A stretch of 64,000 nt of DNA, from positions 47,161,990-47,225,989 of the forward strand of contig JAZBQD010000014.1 of assembly GCA_036583965.1 (NCBI GenBank). Direction: 5' to 3'. Below, piece after piece: positions 37,310 to 50,863 of this stretch. The DNA is from Prunella strophiata. Its lineage: Eukaryota > Chordata > Aves > Passeriformes > Prunellidae. The position numbers and the translations under genes were made by a program. The notes below the pieces were generated by a model. That model worked only from the letters and a program-made list of their open reading frames with translations, ran no database searches and was not told where the DNA came from. Position 1 is the stretch's first letter; every line of letters starts with the position of its first letter.

Positions 37310-38690
37310 GATGCCAGGAGGTCTTTTGTCTCTCTGCTCAGAGCAGGGATAACACAGAATTAAGACCTATTTAATAGGTCAAGGCTTCGTTCACTCTTAA
37401 AAGTCTCCAATAATATAGATACTGTAACTTCAGTGATACTGCACCAGTGCTTAATTATGCTCATAACATCAGAAACTTTCATGCTTCCATTTATGTGCAC
37501 TGTTTCTCATTCTCCCACTGTGCACTTCAGTAAACAGCCTGCCTCTGTACTCTTTGTAGTCCCTTAAGTCCCCTGGAACAACATCTCTTGAACAAGCTGA
37601 ACAAGCTCAGCTCCCTCAGCCTTCCCTCACAGGATTTCAGCCACCTTGATGGCTCTTTGCTGAACTTGCTCCAGCTGATCAGCATCTCTTTCCCTGTACT
37701 TAGGGGCCCACAGCTGGACATGTAGTGTTCCAGAAACTCTCAAATAAGCAACACACTGAAGTGATTAAGCACTTCCCTCAGTCTAGTGGCTACAATCCTA
37801 TTTTTACAGCCAAGTACACTGTTAGCCCTCATCACAGCCAGGTGGAACTCATCTCTAGTTTACTGTTCAGCAGGATGCTCAGGGGCTTTGCAGCTGAGCT
37901 GGTACCCAGGCAGTCAGTCAGTGCCCAGCCTGCACTGGTGCAGGGGGTCAGTCTCTCACAAGTGCACAACTTTGCATTTGTCCATGTTCAGTATTGTGAG
38001 GTTCCTCTCGGCACATTTGTGTAGCTTGGCAGGTCCATCTGGACAGTGTCTCTGCCCTCAGTGAGTAGCCATGATGTTCCCAGAAGCTGAGGGTGCCTCT
38101 GTCTTCTCCTCTAAGTCATTGGTAAAATATTAAAGAAATCAGTCTCAGGACAGATCCTTTGGAAGTTTCACTTGTGATTAGTCACCCAAGGCAGAACATG
38201 GATGGCAGATCTCTGCACTGTGGCCAGCGATCCAGCTGACTTTTCCCTCACCTAATAATCTACCCATCAAGACTAATTTCCAGTTGTGATAAAAAGGTGG
38301 GAGACCATATCAAAATTCTGGATTCAAAGTGGATGACATCAATCCACTACGAAAATCTGGTGAATTTCTACAACAGAAATATTTGGATATCATGTTTTCA
38401 ACCCCATTTCTGTATTCCTTCCTTCTTTGTGACAGCTGCCCTACATGATAAGGAGCTCCCCTTTTGAGCCGCATTCCATCAACCACAGATCTTGTGCAAT
38501 CTAAAACTTTGATTAAACTACTTCATCTCCCACTTTCTGATATAATCAGGGAAAAATCATAAAATACACCTGAATATTCATCTGAATATTCAGAGATTAA
38601 TTTTACTTGGCTACTCTTCCAGCCCTCTGGTGACTACTTATCCAAATATGTGGATGACTGATTTTGTAGAATTGATATCAGGAAAGCAAG
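37310..38690 (-). mobile_element. Long, old CR1 LINE copy (antisense)
   Basis: The plus strand reads as the reverse of CR1 ORF2 over about 1.4 kb. Near the 3' side are AGGTCTTTTGTCTCTCTGCT and CAGAGCAGGG, then CTGAACAAGCTCAGCTCCC and TCAGCCTTCCCTCACAGGAT. TACTTAGGGGCCCACAGCTG, ACAGCCAAGTACACTGTTAG and CAAGTGCACAACTTTGCATT follow. TCATTGGTAAAATATTAAAG, the GACCATATCAAAATTCTGGA block and a weakly matching ACTCTTCCAGCCCTCTGGTG block complete the order. The 64-codon minus frame at 37527-37721 keeps the RLRELSLFSL signature just after the reverse transcriptase. The copy covers part of the reverse-transcriptase region to near the 3' end. It is much more diverged than the copies at 2262 and 17146, so it is an older insertion. 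The outer limits are approximate. Confidence 0.82.
37364..37380. repeat. 17-bp palindrome
   Basis: GACCTATT and AATAGGTC flank one T. It lies within the eroded CR1 copy and is probably chance. Confidence 0.7.
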
Positions 38691-41600
38691 TCTGTGCTTG
38701 CACTTAGTGTAGGGATAGCAGGGATGTTTCATTAGGGACAGAATGCAGCTTCAAGTACAGAGGAGATGGAGAATTTTACAAAAGCAGTGGCAGACTCCTG
38801 GAAGACAAACTAAGTTGTTAATTCAAGATCCACGTTTCCCACACTGAAGCATTTGCTCATCTGCCTACAAATGCTCCCCAGAACATTTAATCACATTCAT
38901 TCTCAAAAACCTACGTACATATTTAATTGCTTGATGGATCAGGGCCTTAACTGAATAGGGCAAATCTGCAATGCAGTGGAATGGCTAGGACACCTGAGGC
39001 TGTAGGACTCTTCTCATCCAACATTAGGCATCCAACATTTATAATGAAAGCATATGTCTCAGCTAGTTACTATAGCCCCTGTTCGTAATTAATGGAGAGA
39101 AATAGACACTTCTAGGGTGCAATTCATCAGTCTTATTTTAAACATCTGCTTTAGGAAGAGATGAATTGTATCCGTCAGGTGCATATTTTTCCTTGCTGGT
39201 TATAAAGGGGACCAAGGTAGCTACCTCACAGACAGCACCTTTATTTTAATCCTGACCAAAATAAAGCCTCTGAATGGATTCAGAGGGCTATAGAAAACAT
39301 GCCTGGTCTGTAGTTCTTAGTGCATTTTCCATCTTACTTGCCCAAGTGTTTGTCCCCACCTAGCCTGCACTGCCTGTTCCTGTTTCTGTCCCCTCACCTC
39401 AGACTTACAGTCCCTGTAACCCTAACCTTTGTCTGAACCTGTGTTAGGCAGAACCTTCTGCCTTGCCTCTTAAGGCTTAGAATATACAGATCCCTTGTCT
39501 TCTGGGCTTTCCTCTCAACTTCTGTGTAAGGTATTTTCTATCTAGACCCTGACATTAAGATTCCTTCCCACTCCTGACATAGATCTTAATCACAGGCTCC
39601 AGCTTGCACGTCCATCTCATCTCCAGCCCACTTTAAAAGCCCTATCTAGCCATGTTCTATTTAGAGTAATTAAGATGTCAGCCATTGGAGTAGGGGTAGT
39701 TTTTGTCTCAAAACTTCATCTGTGCTATAAATTGCAATATGATTCTGTGAATATGACTATTAAAGGTTCATATAATAGAAACACAAAAGTAACTCAGACC
39801 ATGAATGATCAATGCACTTACTGGGCATTGAGCATAGGGAAAAACCTCAGTATCTGGGTATCTGTCTAAAAAAAATGGATAGCTGCTGTTCAGATATTGA
39901 CCTGAAAATCTTCAGTCATTTTTCTAAAAATAGCCTCATGATTTTCTTCTTGTGTGCTCCATAACTGTTCAGTCTTTACCCATCCAAGTCTCTCTGTAGT
40001 CTTTTTCTACCTAATATTCTCTACCACTTAGTAACAAATTGTTTGAGCAACTTTGTACCATGTTCCCTGAGTTCAGCAAACAACCCCAGACAAAGCCCTC
40101 CCTCTTTAGGAAGTTCACATGTGCATTATTCTATCAATTTGGACCACCAGCTGGAGCATCAGCTTTTCCAATAGCAACCAGCTTCTGATGAAGAGTGAAT
40201 AAAATGCTGATATTTGCAGATGGACTTTAATTTAGTTTTAGTGGTATCACCTTACCAGGTAGTAACCAGGTGGCTGAAACCCTCCATAAACTCATTAGAG
40301 CAGCCATTTACTACACTACCCAAAAAACTGCTTTGCTGTAGTACCCAATGAAAAAACTTTAATATTTATTAGCTCTTACAATAAGCAGAGATTATGCTAA
40401 ATTATGAAATTCAAAATAAATCAAATTATTTTGTCTATTAGTATGTTTTTTTAAAGAAAAACCCAATAGATTGTTAAATGCAATTGCAATGAAATAAAGG
40501 AGCGGGGGTAGAGTGAAACACACCTTTTCCATCCTTGCAAGTAATAAAACTGCCATAGTAATCCATTCATCAGTGACTCTCTCTCTACCTTCAAAATTAC
40601 ACATGTATGTGCTTTCCTTTGTATGATTAGCAAACATCTAGACAAGACTCATAAAAAACCCAAAGTTTTAAACTGTCGCAAATGGAAAACTAACTTTTAG
40701 AAATGCAACAACCCTCATTCCTCTTCAAAAAATGAACAAAAAGATGGAGAAAAACCCCAAGCAAGTTTATCCTTTCTAATATGCTTTTGTCATTAGCCTC
40801 CAAAGGGCCCCTGCTATTGCCCTTCTCAAACACTTGAGTATGTTAATGCCCATAATGGTGACCTAATCAGTTTAGGTGTATCATCCAAACAGTTTCAGAG
40901 AAGCAATTGAGAGAATGTCCTTGAGGACTTGCAAATGTAGTGTGCTTCAGCATGTCTGCAGAGCAGGCCAGAGTGTGATGGGTGGCAGTGATGCTGTACT
41001 CCTTCTTGAAAGCTCCTGATCTCTTGCATAAAAACACTTTCAAATACAAGATTACATTTGGCATTTAAATGGATAAAGCACGGGAGCACTGTTAAATTCA
41101 AGTTCTGTTAGAAGCTGGGAGATGTCCTTTACATAAAACCCCCAATTCTGAGCTTGGGGTCAGAAGTTATACCCACAAAATATAACTTAATACAGCCTGC
41201 TGGCAAGGCATAAAGCTGTGTAAAAAATCGGTGCTTGAGTTCTTGCCCTGCATATAACAGTAAATGTCTTGGATGTGGGAGTGTGATAAAATTCATCCTA
41301 ATCTGAAAATGGTTAATTTTTAAAGAATGGAACATAGAAAAATAGCTTGCAACACCTTTTCATTATTTCTTTTGTCTTAATTAAAAGAAAATTATAGTTA
41401 CTTAAGAAGAACCTATGAAAGTGGTCTAGGATGATACTCTGATTTTATGCAAAAATGGCTGCAGGATCTGGTATTGATGAGGAGTAAAGCCATGTGCCAA
41501 GCACTCTCACTTGTTTTGCCAGCAGTGACTAACAAAATTACTAAAGGTCAAAGTTTTTACTAGGAGGCATATTACAGTATTTTGTCTTGTGCACATAGTT

Positions 41601-43133
41601 AAGAAACACCAGCACTGCACAAACAGAACATCTTGATAAAAATTCTTCAGCTTTCAGTACTCCACTAGCTTCTTCAAAACATGTTTTAATGTGAGGAGGC
41701 AAAGCAAAATCCAGAAACAGACATTCTTCCTTCCTCATTGATTCAGAAAACATTCCCCTTTAATTCAAGTTCCTCCAACCCTGTACAGAGATTACTTTTT
41801 AAACACCACATCTTTTATTCATTTGTGAGGAAATAAAAACCATATCGGACAATAATGTATTTATAAGTGACAACAATAACAATGAAATGGAGACACTAAA
41901 ATGGGAAAATACCTTTCTAGGAGAGCTATTATGTAAAATACCTAAGTCTTGAAATTCTTTTTTCTTCTCTAAGGTTTATTTATGGCTCTGCACTTTTTAA
42001 TGAAGGGGACATTTGGATTGAATGAAACCATGGACACAATACCAAGTGGAATCACAGTGAAGGTGAAAATGGCCTGTGCCTCCACCAGATTTCATGTATT
42101 GCTTTCATGGCCCTAACATGTAGATGTTATAGCTTGTATGTTTTTAAGCTCATATAATCTGAAACCTGTTGTGCAATGTGTTGCAGCCCATGGGTCTCCA
42201 TGCTGTGGAAAGCAGCACAAAGGCACACAGGAGTGTTTGGAGGACACAAAAGCCAGCTGCAGCAGAAGTGGAGGACTGTGGAAAACAGAGAGGGGCCATC
42301 CTGGTGCTTTTCACTGGCACTGCCCAGGGGTGTGGCCAAGCCTCATCCAGGCAGCTCCAGTGAGCATAACCTAAAAACCAATGGAGTCAAACAGGGTCCA
42401 AGACTGCCCATGCAGAGCCTGCACTCGCTCCCTTGTCCGATTTTCTTTACATGCACAGACATAGTCTAAGAGAATGACTTAATTTTTAAAGGTACTTTCA
42501 TCTTTCATTCATGGTCATGTGACCATTTCATATTTCTGTGCTAAATTAACAATGAAATTATCCTCTAGAGCTTCTTTCAGACAAATAAAAATGTGTCAAG
42601 GTCTATTTTGCCCATGATTCTACCTATTTTCAAAAGGACTTGTTGAATTATCTTTAAGATACCTACATTTAACCACGCAGGGTGAAATCCCAGTCTGTGA
42701 ACTGCTTTTCTCCCCCTTGCATAAAGACTTTCATTCAGCATTTTCTGAATGGTACACTTCATGGCCTTCAGGGTTCTGAATGGATTGGCAGTGTAGCTTT
42801 GCAGTAGGTCTGCAAAACAAAACAGCTAGAAGACCTCGCATCCACACTGCAAATATTTCAATCAGGAGTTAATTTAGACCAGTCCTTGTGTAGCTCAAGG
42901 GTTCTTAGCACATGTCTGCAGTAATTGTACTTGCAATCTGATTTTGGAGAACATAATCCAGTTTAGTTCCATCCTAAAGGAGTCCAGTTTATATTTTCCA
43001 AAATGATTACGTGATGTCAACAATCCTTTTTTTTAAACCCATAAACAATCACACTTCAGGATATAGATGAACAAGTTCAGTCAAATTATTTCATGTTGCA
43101 GGTGAGTAAAACTAGCAAAAATGCCAGTGGACT
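38691..43133. other. Unique non-coding DNA
   Basis: No gene is recognised. The segment 39300-39650 is pyrimidine-rich and the segment 42170-42420 is distinctly richer in G and C, with overlapping frames of 64-97 codons. Neither resembles a family or gene I know. Short A/T runs are common. Confidence 0.5.
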
Positions 43134-43310
43134 GTTTTTTGGTTTTTTGGGTTTTTTTAAAATATTTTTGTTTGTTTGTTTTGTTTGCTTTTTTGGTGGT
43201 TTTTTTTGGTTTTTTTTTTTGTTTGTTTGTTTTGGTTTGGTTTTTTTGTGTTTTTTTTTTTGTTTGTTTGTTTGTTTGTTTTTTGGTTGGTTGGTTGGGT
43301 TTTTTTTTGT
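43134..43310. repeat. T/G-rich simple-repeat tract
   Basis: About 175 bp of T runs divided by single or paired G, with TTTG and TTGG units, nearly free of A and C. It creates a phenylalanine/valine/glycine-rich frame of 93 codons that is a composition artefact. It resembles the tract at 98-235 in make-up. Confidence 0.93.
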
Positions 43311-45439
43311 CAGAAACTACATTATTTTGCTAAAAGTTAATTTTAATTTAGGTCTTTATGATGAAATTGAGTAGGAAAAGGTAGGTAGGTCTTACTATTG
43401 ATTGACAAACAAGGTAGTATTTTCCCCCACACAACACTTCATCTCTTTTCTGTACATCATCTTTGCTCACTAACAGGATGTCTCTCACCCTGTCTGGAGC
43501 CAAATTTCCATATCCAAAAGAAAACAAGAGACTGTAGCAAGTCTGCCTGTATGGGGACTCCAGGCTGAGAAGCAGCCCAGTGGTAAGAAGGTCCAACAAC
43601 TCAAATATCTTCAGGGGTCCAAGACCTTTCAGATGTACCATCTGGTTCCTTGAATGGCAAAGTAATTTAGTTCATTTTTAAAATTCAGAAATGCAAGCAA
43701 AATTCACCTTTATTTGAAAGTTCAAACCTCATTTAAACACAAGCTTGGGACTTCTTTCAACTCTTGAAAGGCATTTTTCTTTTGTAAATGAGCATCTGAG
43801 CTGTTTTCAAATAACCTAAATGAGCACAACTCCTAAGTTTTGTATAAAAATACAAACAAATAAGAAATAACTACCCTGAAAATTTTACTCTCGCCCAATG
43901 ATAGCTTTCTACCCACATGCTCTTATCTCTCACACTCTGGAACAGCACCTTACACTGTTAAACATTTTCTGCAATCTCCACTGCTGGGAAACAGTTGGAT
44001 GCTTCAGTTGTCTCAGCTCTTCAGTTGCTTTTATTCTTTCAGCTACATGCTATTATAATGAATTATCTGATTTCAAAGACCAGAAAATGTCTCCTTTTGT
44101 AATAAAGCTGTTCAAGCTATTTAAAATGTGTTTTTCAGATTATCAAGCATTTTGTCACGTTAGAATCTCACTTTAACACAGATAAGCCATAGCTTCATCA
44201 AGTTTTATCTTGCCCAAACTGAGCCAAGGGCAGGCTGACTCACTGGCTAGTAATAGAAAGCATAGCTTTTCATCTCAGTGTCACCAGCTGAAATTCAGCA
44301 AAAGGTCATCACTGATAACCAACCGAGTTTTTGATGGCCTTATGAAATTAGGTGATGATCTAGGTATAGTGACTAGAGGACAGGTGTTCTCATTATAAAA
44401 ACCATTATACCAATTGATAACCTCTCTTACTAGACTCAACTGAGAAATGATGAGCTGAATGAGGCACAGGTGCTCAACCACTTCCTCACATAAACAACTG
44501 GCACCTGAAAAAGAAGTTTAAGGGTGTATTGCCAGGGGTTAAGTGTGTCCCACCTGTTGTGAAACTGAAAGACTTCAGACACTTAAGCTATTAGTCTATT
44601 ACCTTTCTTTAATACCATGGTATTTCAACTTTTGTTTTAGGAGAAAAAAAGAAATAAAAGAAACTGACTCAATACAAAATTCAAATCAGCCTAAACCATA
44701 AGGGCTAATTAAAACATTCCATAGTAACACCAAAATTAATGAGTGTAATAGCATATAGTTGGACAGTCATTTTATAAGCCTCTAACAGTATCAAATTCTT
44801 GCTATTCTGATGCATTTTCCATGTAAGCCCTTTTCAGTGGAAACCAAGACTTCTGTGTCATATGAGAAGAGACATGCTATAGACTTGCTTGCTGCAGCTA
44901 GATTTTAAATTCTATTTAAAAGAATATATCTTCATTAAAAGAAATGATGGAAAAACTTTGTCTCCCCTTTTTAGAGGAAAATTTCTTCTGTTGCTGTCAA
45001 ACGTCATTTTAAAATTGTTATTTCTATTTGCCATGTACTCAGCATTGGAAGATATTTTTCAAGTTAATTTTAAAAATTCAGTTAATTGTCAGTCATTTTA
45101 GACTAATAGAAAAGAAATTCTAAAGAGAGATACTGCCAAGGTTGGCTCTGGATGCCAGAAACTCATTGCTTCTTCCTGAAACAAGCAGAATACATAACAC
45201 TTTAGCAATTTTTCCTGCACTGTACTTAAACCAGATTTCCCTGGGGCTTACAGAACTTGTGCATTTAGTGGAGACTTTTAGTTCATTCATCAAACACATG
45301 ATATAAACCATTCTGTTATGCACCTTCAAATCAAAAGATGAAAAAGAAAGAAGAAAGAAAGGTGCTCACAAAGGTAAGAGTGCTTACTGAAGGACATGCT
45401 TCTTAGTGCTTGGCTGTACAAAAACATGTTCACACAAAC
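43311..45439. other. Unique AT-rich non-coding DNA
   Basis: No gene or recognised repeat. Frames are under 100 codons and lack domains. Confidence 0.55.
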
Positions 45440-45900
45440 AACTGTCACAGCAATTATTTATGATTAAAAAACATGGGAATGTTGTGGTGACTTTGCATTA
45501 GAAGTCTAGTATATGTCAATTGTTTTATTCATGATAAACAGATCATTTAGTTGGAAAAATCCCATCTGCCTAGATATATCTCTTATTATTTATGAGAACC
45601 ATGTTTAGGAATGCAGGCAGCACATGTGCATAATTAATCCTGAAGAGAATTAGACATTGTTTGATTCACAGCTGAATGCAATTAGCATTAGGAAGTTTAC
45701 ATATGTTGGCAATAACACAGATTAGCAACTAAAGTGCTTGTTAAAAAATTTAACCTGAGGCTGCTGGAGCAGACCTCTCTTAATGATGCTTTAAATGTTG
45801 TTGATGAAGTAATAATCAATTTTGTTTTATAAATAGTAAATCAAGAATTTAGGTCTAATTAGCTGTGCTACAGATCACTTCACTTACATATCCAATGTAC
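45440..45900. other. Candidate conserved non-coding element
   Basis: An AT-rich block with dense transcription-factor-like words and no simple repeats. It has a palindromic E-box CACATGTG at 45621-45628, homeodomain-type ATAATTAATCC next to it, GCAATTAGC at 45678-45686, CATATG at 45700-45705 and CTAATTAG at 45855-45862. This texture is typical of vertebrate developmental enhancers in gene deserts. Such short words are also frequent by chance in AT-rich DNA. The call is an inference that only cross-species alignment can settle. Confidence 0.25.
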
Positions 45901-48900
45901 ATGTGATGTGTACTGTGAACTTTCTCTGAGTCTGGTGTGCAAACAGTTGTTAAGGGAAAGATGCGATCCCTTCTGTACAAAAAAAAAAAGAAAAAAAAGT
46001 CACAGATGGGGAAGAATGAGATGTCTGTGATGAGAGTGACTCTATGCTCCTGGCACTCAAGAAGGAAGGAGCTTTTCCTTTGTTATTTCAGAGCTTTTTA
46101 ACTGAAAGGTGAAGAAACAATGCCTTGTCTGCCTTTTTAAAATATAATAATTAGATTATAATTCATAGTCTGTGAAATGAAGCTCTCTAATGGAGAGGGA
46201 GGAGAAAGAGAATAAGTGATAAAAGTGAGGAGGCAAAGTAAAATTGAGCTGTAATTGTTTTCACTTCAACTTTAAGAAGTTCAACATTAATTAAAATGTT
46301 TCTGCACCACTCACCACCAGATTGGCACAAAAGAGGGCTGGCTGGTATGTGCAGCTGCTGACTGGCAGGGATGTCAGCAAGGCAAAGCCAGGAAGATTGC
46401 AGTTACACTCACACACACACACTCCCCTGACACACAGACACAGATATTCTAAAGGCAACGTTACAATTAGAGCAAGCAATTCTGGTTTTATTCAAGGAGT
46501 AGGTCAGACTACCTCCCAGGTAAGAAATTCATGTTTCCTAAAACACCCAAAATAGTTTGAAAATTATTTCAAGATATCTTTATAATTTTTTAGCTCAGAG
46601 TTTGCTTTGATTTTCTCATTTTCAATTACATCTGTTTGTATAGGAAATGTTCAGAGAGGTAAACTTCAGGTGACCACCTTCCATGACCTAAGACCCAGCA
46701 GGAGCTGGATCCATGAAGAGTTTTCCTTCTCCTTCAGCTTTATTGTCTTCTTACACTCTAAACATTTCATCACACAAACAGGTGCTGGGGGGTATATTAT
46801 GCAGTCCCTGTAATCACCCTTTATACATCTAAAGAGCAGGAGAGGTACTACTTACTATCAGTGAGCTTACTGATCTGCTAGAAGAAACTGTGGCTTCAGG
46901 TATCCCTCCTTTAATGTGAGTCCTCACACCAAGTAAAAGGGTAAGGTAAGTATGCCTATAGCCTAAAGCCTCCCCTCCCTGGCAGCCTAGGAAGCTGAAG
47001 TCAAGATGGGATGGATAGCCAGGAAAATTTTTAAGTAGCTGAAGGAAGGGGGAGAAAGTAGAGAGCCAAAACAGATGGGACTTTGCTTTCCACAGAGCCA
47101 AAAGAAACTCATTTTGTGTGTGACAACACAAATTGGGCACTTCTTTACTCACTCATCTAGACCACTGCCAAGACTAAATAATCTTGAAATTGAGTCAGGG
47201 CTAAAGTGGAAAAGGCATTTGGGCTCCTAAAAATGAGAAGCAGGCATTGAAGAATGAATAAGAGCTTTCGTCAGAGGAAGAGCGTGGAGTGCAGAGCAGC
47301 TTTGATTGGCCATGCATTCTTTAGGGAGTCGTGGAAAAGAGCAGCTGGCTCAGAAGATTTCCCTGGTGAATGGCAAGCTCTACCCATAGGTCCAGAGGGA
47401 GGAATTGAAGGATTGAAGAATTGAGCCTGGGGAAAGCCTGCACATATGCTAAGGCTGAGTGGCTTCTTTTTAAATGATTATAAGTGTGGCAAATTTGTAA
47501 GTGCTGCTCAATTCCATTATTTAATATCCATTGTATCGGTTCTGTAGGCTGTGTGGGGAGCTCATGATGCTCCTCTTAGTCACTTTGACTGATCAGACTG
47601 TATCACCTCAGGTTTTATACAGAAAAAAGTTGTCTGTGTCCAAGCTTAATTCTCAGTTTTTTGTGTGTTCAAGTCCTATAAAAACAGATGATTCTGAGGA
47701 CACATGACAGTAGCCTGGTGCAATTTTATGAAATTTCCAAGACACCCTCTGTGTTTATCTTTGTTTGGCTGTAGAGCCAGATGAAAGGAACAGATACCTT
47801 GTATGTTAGAAAACTGAAGTGAATTAATAGACTGCTGTATCTCACAAAAAAGGAAGGAAGGAAAAAATGAATGAATGAACTTTGACTTTTCTTAAGTATA
47901 CAGGGCAGCTGGGCTCTGACTGATGTTTACAAAAGTAGATGTGTTTGAAGCAGCACCACATGGAGAACCATGAACAGTTTAAGAGTTAAGCAGAAGAGCC
48001 TTAAGAACCTACAAAATTGGGAAAAATATAATCTCCAAAATGCATTTATAATCTTTTTCTGAAAAGAAATTCTCATAAGCTAAACAAGGAATAACTTTTG
48101 TACAAGGTGCATGAGAAAATTAAGATTTAAATCATAAGGAATATGAACAGAAGTAGCAGTTTTGATGCATGACAGTGAACAGTTTCACTGCATTCAAACA
48201 TTAATCATAGTAACCTATTGGGTAATGAGAGGAACTTTCCTTGTTCTCATGCTGTTCTTGCTTACAGATGAAGGAGCAGGTTTCAGGTCACTAGAATTCC
48301 TGCAAGTGCTAGCCCTTGCTTCTGTTTATGAGTTGAAACAATAAAACCCTTAAGCAGATGCCTGACTTCAGAATCCTCAGTACTGATGTTCAACACTGAA
48401 ACAGCATCCTTGATGTGTATTAATAAATCCATGAATGATAGGATTGTTTGCAAGCACTTTTCCAATCAAAATAAATCAAGCTTCCAAGCTGACAGAAATT
48501 TGTTGAAAAATGAGGACTTTGCACTTCTTCCTTCTTCTAATATAATGTGCTCTATAAGATGAATAACATAAAAGAAGGGGAAAAGACCATTCCTTTTCTT
48601 CAGGTGGTGCACTGTGATATTCTTTTGCAGTTCTTTACCGTATGCACTTTGATAAGTTTGGCAACACAAAGAGCTAGCCAAAGAAGATGCTATTATTTGC
48701 AGAATAACAGCACCAACGTATTACACTTTCAGCTAATTATAATAATGTGCATATTTTCTGTGAGCAATAGGAAGAGCTATCACAGTTTAAATTATTCTGT
48801 GTTGGCTTTTGGAGGACAAACACTTGTTGTTGACAACTATTTGATCTGTTTCATAATACTGTTATGATGACAAAATAAAACTGTATTTTTTTTCTCAATT

Positions 48901-50842
48901 TCTGTGATCTTTCACCTAGATAAGAACCAACACCTGGCATCTTTTCAAATTTTCTTTTTTTCTTTACATCAGTAGCAAAAGTTAAAAAGGTAACATGAAA
49001 AGAAAGATGAAAAAGGAATGCTGTTCAAATTGAAGGACTGCAGTTTCAAGTTTCAATCCTGTATCAAAACATCTCCGCCTCATCTTCTTTCTCAGTCATC
49101 ACAAATGAAATAGTACAAAGAAGTACACAAACATCAGTACAATGCTGTGTGTGTACTGCTATCCAAAAATCACAGTTACAAAATTATACCTGACATATCA
49201 AAAACTGACAGTCACATCCTCAAGATTTTCTTCTGTTCATTCCCATGGACCTTCTTTATTAATAAATCTGACACATAAAAAGCATCTGTATGACTAAAGT
49301 GTCAGTTACTGGAAAGACCGTTTTGATCTACTTCTTAACTTTTAGAAGAAATATTCTCTTTTTTATGAAGACAGAATCTGTTCACTGACTGCCAGCTTTC
49401 AAATGACCACCTCTTGAAGTTTAATTTTAAGTTTTAAATAAATATTGTATGCATGCAGAATAATTATGATGCTCTAGAGAGACTGTGTATAATGACATTG
49501 ATTCTTTTTTATCTAAAAATGCCAAACCCTTGAGGCGGAAAAGTCTGTATTTGCCACAGATATATAGAGGTTCATTCTACATGTTAAATTATAATAGCTT
49601 CTTCATGTTTCTGTCACTAAGTCAGTAGTGAAACTTCCATTGTAAACTTCAATTTCCAATTGCTTAAAACTTACTGGTAAAAATTGTCTTTGGCCAAACA
49701 TTTGATATAGAGAATTCTAGCTGTAGAATACCTTCTACTACATTAAAAGAAAATTTTAAAATTCTGATACAATGCTGTGTAACTACTGAAAAGAAAGCAT
49801 ATTGGGTTCGGATGAATATTAACAGTTATTACTGAAACAAGCACTGTCTTTCACTGATAAATGTTGAGGACATGTTATTCATAAAAATATACAGTTACTT
49901 CAATACTAAGAAAAACTGAAATTGCGTATTTAAGTGTGAAAATTGGCATTTGTGCATGCAAATCAGCTTCTTATTTCTGTTATATTTAGTATATCTAAAT
50001 AAATATTCTGATTTCATAATTAATCAATCTCTCCAAATTACTGCAAAGCCATAGACAAAATTCAATAATGTGCATAAAGATAAAACCAAGCTCATTTTTT
50101 AATCTGCTGTTTGGCTCACTGCTTAGGTTAGCAGTGTTTCTTCAGAAAGTGATTTCTTTTGCTGAATCCATATTTGATCATTCATAATATTTACAGATCC
50201 TTGAAAAAAGGACCAATGTCTTAAACATCTGCATTTGCTTTAAAACTGCCAAAAATTATGGTCTTACTTATTATTGATAAGTAATTAATAAGATGGTCTT
50301 AATTATTATTAATCTTTGTTCTCAATATTAAAAAATAACAAAGATATAGTTAACAATAATGTTACTATCAATCACTAAAAATTCTTAATAACAAAAAAAT
50401 TTCAGTAAATACAGAATTAATGGAGTCCTTCATATCACATTCCAAAATCCACCTTTTGGGAACAATCATCCCAAATTCATGCAAGCATTGAGAATCAGGG
50501 GGAGAAGGCTCTGAAGACTACAATAAGTACCCATAAAAAATTTCCTTTGCAACCTTAGCTTTCATTAAGTTCCTTGAAACATACATTCCTCTCATTTAAT
50601 TGCAGCTAGAAGTTCTTCATCTAATACTGTACTTGATATTGATATGAAACTCCTACAGAATTTTTGTTGGGTGAGAGATGGGCACATTAGCAAAGCAAGT
50701 CATTACATCTATCTAAATATCTATCTTACGGTACGGGAGTATGTCTGCTGACATTTAAGCCTAGCAGACTAGATGCCTAAATTTTAGGTGGTTATTCTTA
50801 AAAGAGAGATTCCCATCTTAGTGTTTTGAAGTGAATAATGGC

Positions 50843-50863
50843 ATAATAATAATAATAATAATA
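50843..50863. repeat. (AAT)7 microsatellite
   Basis: About seven perfect AAT/ATA units, flanked by AT-rich sequence. Confidence 0.9.

Noticed and set aside
39110..39300. Possible old LTR or interspersed repeat around the AAATAAAGCCTCTGAATGG stretch
   Set aside because: It has a vague resemblance to avian repeats, but no terminal structure or family motif could be named.
39418..39430. Telomere-like TAACCCTAAC
   Set aside because: It is less than two units long, isolated, and expected by chance.
43093..43374. 93-codon hydrophobic frame, preceded by a donor-like CAGGTGAGT
   Set aside because: The frame is the translation of a T/G tract. A single splice-like word without an exon is expected by chance.
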